Below, one piece after another: positions 58,780 through 64,000 of a DNA stretch of 64,000 nt. A program made the position numbers and the translations under genes. The first letter of the stretch is position 1. The number at the start of each line of letters is the position of its first letter. This stretch comes from Sophora flavescens (Eukaryota > Streptophyta > Magnoliopsida > Fabales > Fabaceae): NCBI GenBank assembly GCA_030762895.1, contig CM061063.1, forward strand, positions 105,608,210-105,672,209. The letters are read 5' to 3'. The notes below the pieces were generated by a model. The model had not been told where the DNA came from. It did no database searches and saw nothing but the letters and a program-made list of their open reading frames with translations.

Positions 58780-61700
58780 CCTTGCATGAGAATTAGTTTT
58801 CAAAATCCTAGAAGAATGAACAGAAAGTTGATCTGAATCCGAGGTAGAAAGATTCTTTCCTTGTCCAATGACCTGAAAATTTATCAGAAGTCCACAGATG
58901 TAATATCAACAATAATTATGAGGATACAGGAGAAACCACAAAGGAAAATCAACTTCAAAGATCATTCTTTTGAAGCAGGCAATCCCCACTTCTAATGAGA
59001 ATACGGAAAAAGGACACAAATAAACCGAGTTTCATATGATTCATGCTGGAAATAACTTCCTTACCAGAGTTTTTGCTCCTTGTGCAATCCCAGATACAGG
59101 GTCTGAAGCTTCAGGACCCATAATAGATCTCTCCAAAGGTGCAGCACATTTTAAAAAAGGGTGGTTCAATAATTCAGTGGCTGAAGGGCGATTTTGAGGA
59201 TTACGCTGTAGACATTTCCTAACAAAATCCTTTCCTTCACTAGAGAGATTAGATGGGATTATAGGGAGTTCCTTGCTATTACCAATCTTGAACATGACAG
59301 CAACCTGTTATGTTAACAAGCAATTCAATAATACATCAAGCCATAAATTAGTACAACAATTATCATCAGCAATTTATATATACAAAAACAAAATAATATA
59401 AAATAATGGGGAAAAGGAAATTACTTAAAGTTCCAATATATTGACATAAATTACTAACCCCTTCATACTGACTCCAAGGGGGCTTAGCCATAGCCATTTC
59501 CAAAACTGTGCACCCCAGGCTCCAAATATCTGAAGCAAGGTTGCAACCATTATTGTTCTTTATAACCTGAATAATCAGAAAGCAAATATAATGAGTCACA
59601 AAACCAAGACACACTTGAATCTATAAAAAACAGAAGCTAATAGAGAAAATATTACAACCTCAGGAGCTGACCAATTAGGGCTTCCTTTAAATGATAATGG
59701 AGATGATTTCCCTGTTATCTGCAAAATATGCAAGTTAGGCAAAGAGCATAAATCATGCAATCTTGTGATTATTTAAAGCATTAAAAATGAAAAATGAAAA
59801 ATGAAAAATCAATAAACCAGATGCAGCCTCAAATGGCAATTATGCAAGGAACCAATATATTGTGAACTCAATAAAACAGGAAGAACTCAATAATACAACG
59901 CATGCACAGTCTGATCTTTTTTGAAGTTGGAGTCATACATGTTAAACTGGTAGGATTGGGACAGGATAAGAAATCCTCCAAAAAAGGAAAAACAACAATG
60001 GAACATGAAAAATCCCTAGTGGTGAATTGGAAAGAGAACTCCCTTTAATTAGCGAATTAAAGAGTTTTTAACCTTGATTGATAATTTCACCCAGTATCAG
60101 AAACTGATTTTCATACCTTACTCTATTAGCTTAAATGCAAATAACATGGATAGTTATTATCTATAAGCTTACATGCTTTGCCATGCCAAAGTCTGCCAAC
60201 TTGACCCGTCCACTTGGATCTACCAGTATATTTGCTCCTTTAATGCCCCTTTACAAGAGCAATGAAATTTCAGCAATAGACATATCAGGAGTTTAGAAAG
60301 ATAATCATTATGCGGCAGTAGTAAAATATAAACTTAAAATAAATAGGCAACTTAGTTCACCTGTGGACAGTATTTTTAGCATGCAAATAAGCAAGCCCTG
60401 ACAAAATTTGTTGAGTATAACTACGAATAGCTAGTTCACCAAATCCTCCATATTCTTGAAGAAGTTTATATATGGAGCCTCCAGATACAAACTCCAGGTA
60501 TATGTAAAGCTTGTCGCCAAACTGTTTAAGGGGTGATTCAGCAGATTCTATGAGTAAACTATAAAAACAAATACTGCAAACAAGTTTCTAATATTATGTT
60601 GATATTATGCTGTTAGGTAAAGTGGTAAACCATGAGAAACTAACAATCTCGTAACTAGATGGTCATGCATACATTAGAGGCTGATAGTCTGCAGACAAAT
60701 GCTAAAACAAATCGTAATCACTCACAGGCAGATAACATAAACATCAGAATAAAAATGAAACAGGAAATCAAGAACTTACTGTTTCTGAACCGTAATACCG
60801 CACAATATTGGGATGCCGCAAATGGCTTAATAAAGTAATTTCCTGCCAAAATCAAGGAGTTAGATTATCAAAACTACATTAAATTAGAAAGAGAACTAGA
60901 TACTATAATATTGCACATAGAGAATAAGGATTATTCACTCCCATGAGATTTTCCTAGGTCTAAAAGGAATTCAATGTACCTGCATTAATTGCTTAGCATT
61001 TTCCTTAGACTTGGCATCATCTTTAAACAGAGTTACCTCTTTCATTGCACACATTTCACCACTTTCACTATACAAGACAAACATTTTAATCAAGTAATTT
61101 TCATTAAGTGTGTATACTCAACCAAAAAAGGAACGATTAGATGTAGTTCAAAAAGAAGTTAAGAACTTTTGGTCCAAACTACATACCAATTGAAGGCAAG
61201 ATAAACTTCTCCAAATGTGCCTTTGCCAAGAAGCTTTCCTTTTTTCCAACGCGAGCTAGGGCTCATTGGATTATCTGCTCTTCCTGGACTTCTTGGCATA
61301 GATGGAGATGTCGCTGCAGAATTTGAATGAGAGTAAGGCATGGAATTCGTAACTACTAAAGGAGGAAGGGGCAAACGATGACTCCGTTGTTTCCCATCAT
61401 CAACTCTTCCTGTCGGTGATTCAGTGGGTGTTCCCCCAGCTCTGGGATGAATAGGTGTGACAGCTCCACTGTGAATTCTAGAGCTTGGACCAGGACTACT
61501 CATTTTGGGACTAGGTATAGGAGAATACTCGGGGCTACCTCTGCTTGGTTGCCAAAAAAACTGTCCTTGCATGTCCCCTCCCATCGAATTATGCTCAGAA
61601 TTGTGACAGGAACCAGGGCTGGAGCAGTTCCCAGATCCAACTAAATTGACCTCTGAATATGGCTTTCCAGCCCAAAAATCAGAACTCAGCACCTGTTCTG

Positions 61701-62597
61701 TGCCAAATGCTCTCAATGGACTTTTTGATGGACTTGACATGGAACTGTCAGGAGCACTACAGAAGGCACCACGAGGAGGAATCTTCAGATTTGGCACATG
61801 GTTTCTTAAAGGCTTCTGTTTCGGTGAAGTAGAAGACGTATGATTACCCCGAATACTTTCTGGCTTTTTGGCATCTCTTGAACTTCCTTGGGAAAGAATA
61901 GATGATTGATCCTTGAGCATCATGCTTCAGAGACAGTCCAAAGTCCAGGATAAGTGAAGTAAAAAATTGTTTCTAATGCAAGTAATCTTAAATAACCTAG
62001 CCATGCATATGTAACAAACTACGCGATCTGGAAACACATTATGATAAATACTTGTGGTGTATACCTGAAAGGACTGCCAGCAGCAGTTCTAGTCCCAGTC
62101 TCGGAGTCAGTTGCCAGAGGACTACGAGAGCGTGAGTCTGGTGGTTCATCACTATCTGCAGAGCTCTCGCTATAGAATGACGCAGGGACCAGAACTCCAT
62201 CCAAATCTGTAGGGTCCAGCCTACCACGCATGCATCCAGATTTTGGTATCGGCAGAAACAATGATGGCTTGGATCGACTTTCCAGTCGTGATTTTGATGA
62301 TTTGCTTATTTCAGAATCTGCTCGGCTTATACTTGATGGGTGCAGACTAGGAACTGGTAGTGACTGAGTATGAGGCCTTTCAGCAAAACTTTGACACTTT
62401 GCCACTTTGGAATGTGAAAGAGATCTTGGTTCAGTAGGAGACTGAGCCCCCTTCTCTGAAACTGAGTCATCACAATGCCTACAAGAGCCTTCAGATCTGC
62501 GGCCTAATTTATCTTCAGAACGGGTTTTAAATCTTCGGTGAAATGCGTTGATAAAACTTTCCTTACTTGCTTTCTTCTTCGCCCACCACGAAGGCAT
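58176..62597 (-). CDS. YDA-like: YODA-type MAP kinase kinase kinase, 883 aa, with altered catalytic motifs
   Basis: Eleven coding exons: 62597-62065, 61924-61187, 61067-60980, 60842-60780, 60521-60361, 60248-60173, 59718-59659, 59566-59459, 59304-59065, 58872-58781, 58668-58176. They total 2652 nt with consistent phase, the same length as Arabidopsis YODA as I recall it. The start MPSWWAKKKASKESFINAFH is typical. A Ser/Pro-rich regulatory region precedes the kinase domain. Glycine loop GKGTFGEV is at 411-418, Lys433 in CAMKEV, Glu454, and DFG at 547-549. The conserved C-terminal blocks (NMSCPVSPIGSP, SSLDLRP) are present. YODA acts above MKK4/5 and MPK3/6 in stomatal and embryo patterning. 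Odd points: HRD reads HRG (Gly529) and the activation segment reads GSPNWSAPE where GSPYWMAPE is usual. Confidence 0.9.
58748..58780 (-). repeat. Microsatellite starting at a splice donor of the YODA-type gene
   Basis: On minus, the intron after the exon 58872-58781 begins GTCTCTCTCTCTCTCTCTCA and continues as CA repeats. The donor GT is therefore the first unit of the repeat. Confidence 0.8.
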
Positions 62598-63755
62598 ATT
62601 TGTATTCAATATGTTACAATGTGGCAAGCAAGTTTCTTAAAAGGACCCCCAAATAGTTTGAAGAAGCTATCATTTCACATCAGTATGTGGAGTGATAAAT
62701 GTTATGATCCTGCCATAATCCTTACCAAATACCTGAGTCAAGAATTCCAAAAGCAGCACTAGAGTGAACAAGAGATTCAAAAAGGGTGCAAGAAACCTGC
62801 AGCAGAGAAAAACATGCATATTCAATCATTAAACAATGCATATGTTTGTCATAAACCTATATATTAAATCCAAATTTTTCTATACATGACATCTGTTCTT
62901 AATCAGTAAGTCTATAACAAGACTGTCTAAAGTGATAACTTGCACAAAGTTCTGATAATAGAAGTTAACAATTCAACCATTCATTAGATTACTCACCAAC
63001 TAGTAATACACTTTTTTCCAAGCCAGTCCTCAATCCCCAGAATCCCAACCTCAAATCCTAGTACAGCACCTGTCTCATATGTTGAGACTTAAACATCAAC
63101 CTCTAAACATCCAGATCAATATAAATTAATGCAGCATGGCATCCATTTACTGTATAAGTACAACTCTTGGATGTAGATTCTGAAATTCCTCAAAACTTGA
63201 AAATTTCCAACTCAGAAAAACAAAATTTCATATCCAAACCCCAAAGTTGTATAAAAAAAAAGGAGGAAACTAAAAGAAAATATTTTGACCGTAGAAATTT
63301 GTACCCAGATCATCAAAACAATAGAAACCCATCTCTTAATCAAACTAATCTTCACATGTAGATTACTTTTTGGGTGTGTTCCAATGAATTCCCAGAAACC
63401 GTTAAAAATTTTAGGAAAAAAATTTAAAAAATTTAAAATTTCAAAGGCGCTGACTTTTTGGTCTTTTCTCATGTATCCAACATGCATTGATACAAAACTT
63501 ATTCTAAGACAATGCTCTCCCTTTAACTACACCAAAATTCATAAGAATCACAAGTGAAACCAACACCACCACGTTGTTAAAAACAACAACCTCAAAACAC
63601 AGATCCACCAACACATAAAAAAACAGTTACATAAGTTAACTTTTTGATCATTCACTAAATTTAGAAAACAAAAGAACCCCAAAACGTAAAAAGGGTAGAA
63701 AGCTTACTTAGAATTGCTCAACCCCACTTTGTGTGTGACATTATTCAGCTCAAAC
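62598..63755 (-). other. 5' UTR region of the YODA-type gene with at least one intron
   Basis: An acceptor (CTGCTGCAG|GTTTCTTGC, about 62799) leads into the leader before ATG 62597. Further up, a short exon 63755-63708 is bordered by CTTTCTCAG and TTCTAA|GTAAGC. Upstream (to 64000) lies the first leader part, with a GA-rich tract at 63920-63935. The promoter is mostly outside the window. Limits rest on splice motifs. Confidence 0.45.
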
Positions 63756-64000
63756 CTGAGAAAGAAAAACAAAAACTTTGTTTTTATGAACCGTTCAAAG
63801 CTCTACGAGAGAACCCAAAAGAAGTTAACATATAAAACACAAAATAAAGGAAATGAAGAAGGAATTACAGTGGTGAAGAATTCAGACATGGAAGACAGTG
63901 AAAGAAATCGCGTATATAGAAGCAGAGAGAGTGTATGTGTATTTATGTGTGTGCTTGTTTTGAGCGTTACTTCTTAATCATTAAAAAATTGATTAAAATA

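Noticed and set aside
61447..61843. Plus-strand frames over the YODA-type regulatory exon
   Set aside because: They are the antisense of the Ser/Pro-rich exon 61924-61187.

Overview
The window is nuclear DNA of a flowering plant, most likely a papilionoid legume. The evidence is AT-rich sequence, canonical GT-AG introns, very dense nested transposons, and terminal inverted repeats of a type I associate with legume genomes ('...taaaatatacttttggtc'). The species call is an inference from general knowledge. Three cellular genes can be reconstructed exon by exon: a SKP1-like protein 21 gene (minus, CDS 33779-36996, 341 aa), a TIC32-like short-chain dehydrogenase/reductase (plus, CDS 49825-55101, 310 aa) and a YODA-type MAPKKK (minus, CDS 58176-62597, 883 aa). 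Nothing suggests that the three form a pathway.

Left part (1-31.3 kb) is a transposon nest. Bases 1-307 are the 3' end of a Ty3/gypsy element with its polypurine tract. Its ~4.1-kb LTR (308-12820) is split by an 8384-bp Mutator-like element (1122-9505) with a perfect 9-bp target duplication. That element carries a decayed plant-mobile-domain gene and a decayed MURA transposase. Next is a nearly full-length LINE on the minus strand (about 14205-31266). Its ORF2 is split by an 11.4-kb CACTA (En/Spm) element (16881-28285, AAC duplication). The CACTA TNP2 gene is itself split by a 1532-bp solo LTR (19660-21191, GATGT duplication).

Middle part (32.8-49.7 kb) holds the SKP1-like 21 gene. Its long 5' intron carries a hAT remnant with a perfect 8-bp duplication, a LINE 3' fragment, and what looks like the dead original first coding exon. 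Upstream lie a Pack-MULE-like element carrying a piece of an aspartyl-protease gene (40912-42259), a second 5'-truncated LINE, two Cassandra-type LTRs with embedded 5S rRNA-like promoters caught in a tandem duplication, and a ~609-bp tandem duplication.

Right part (49.7-64 kb) is gene-rich. The TIC32-like gene has a foldback transposon in intron 1. The intergenic stretch holds a hAT MITE with an 8-bp duplication and two related foldback repeats. The YODA gene has intact glycine-loop, ATP-lysine and DFG motifs. As spliced here, however, its catalytic-loop HRD reads HRG and its activation-segment motif reads GSPNWSAPE. That is the most biologically interesting single observation. No CRISPR, rRNA or functional tRNA gene was found, and no new multi-gene system is supported.
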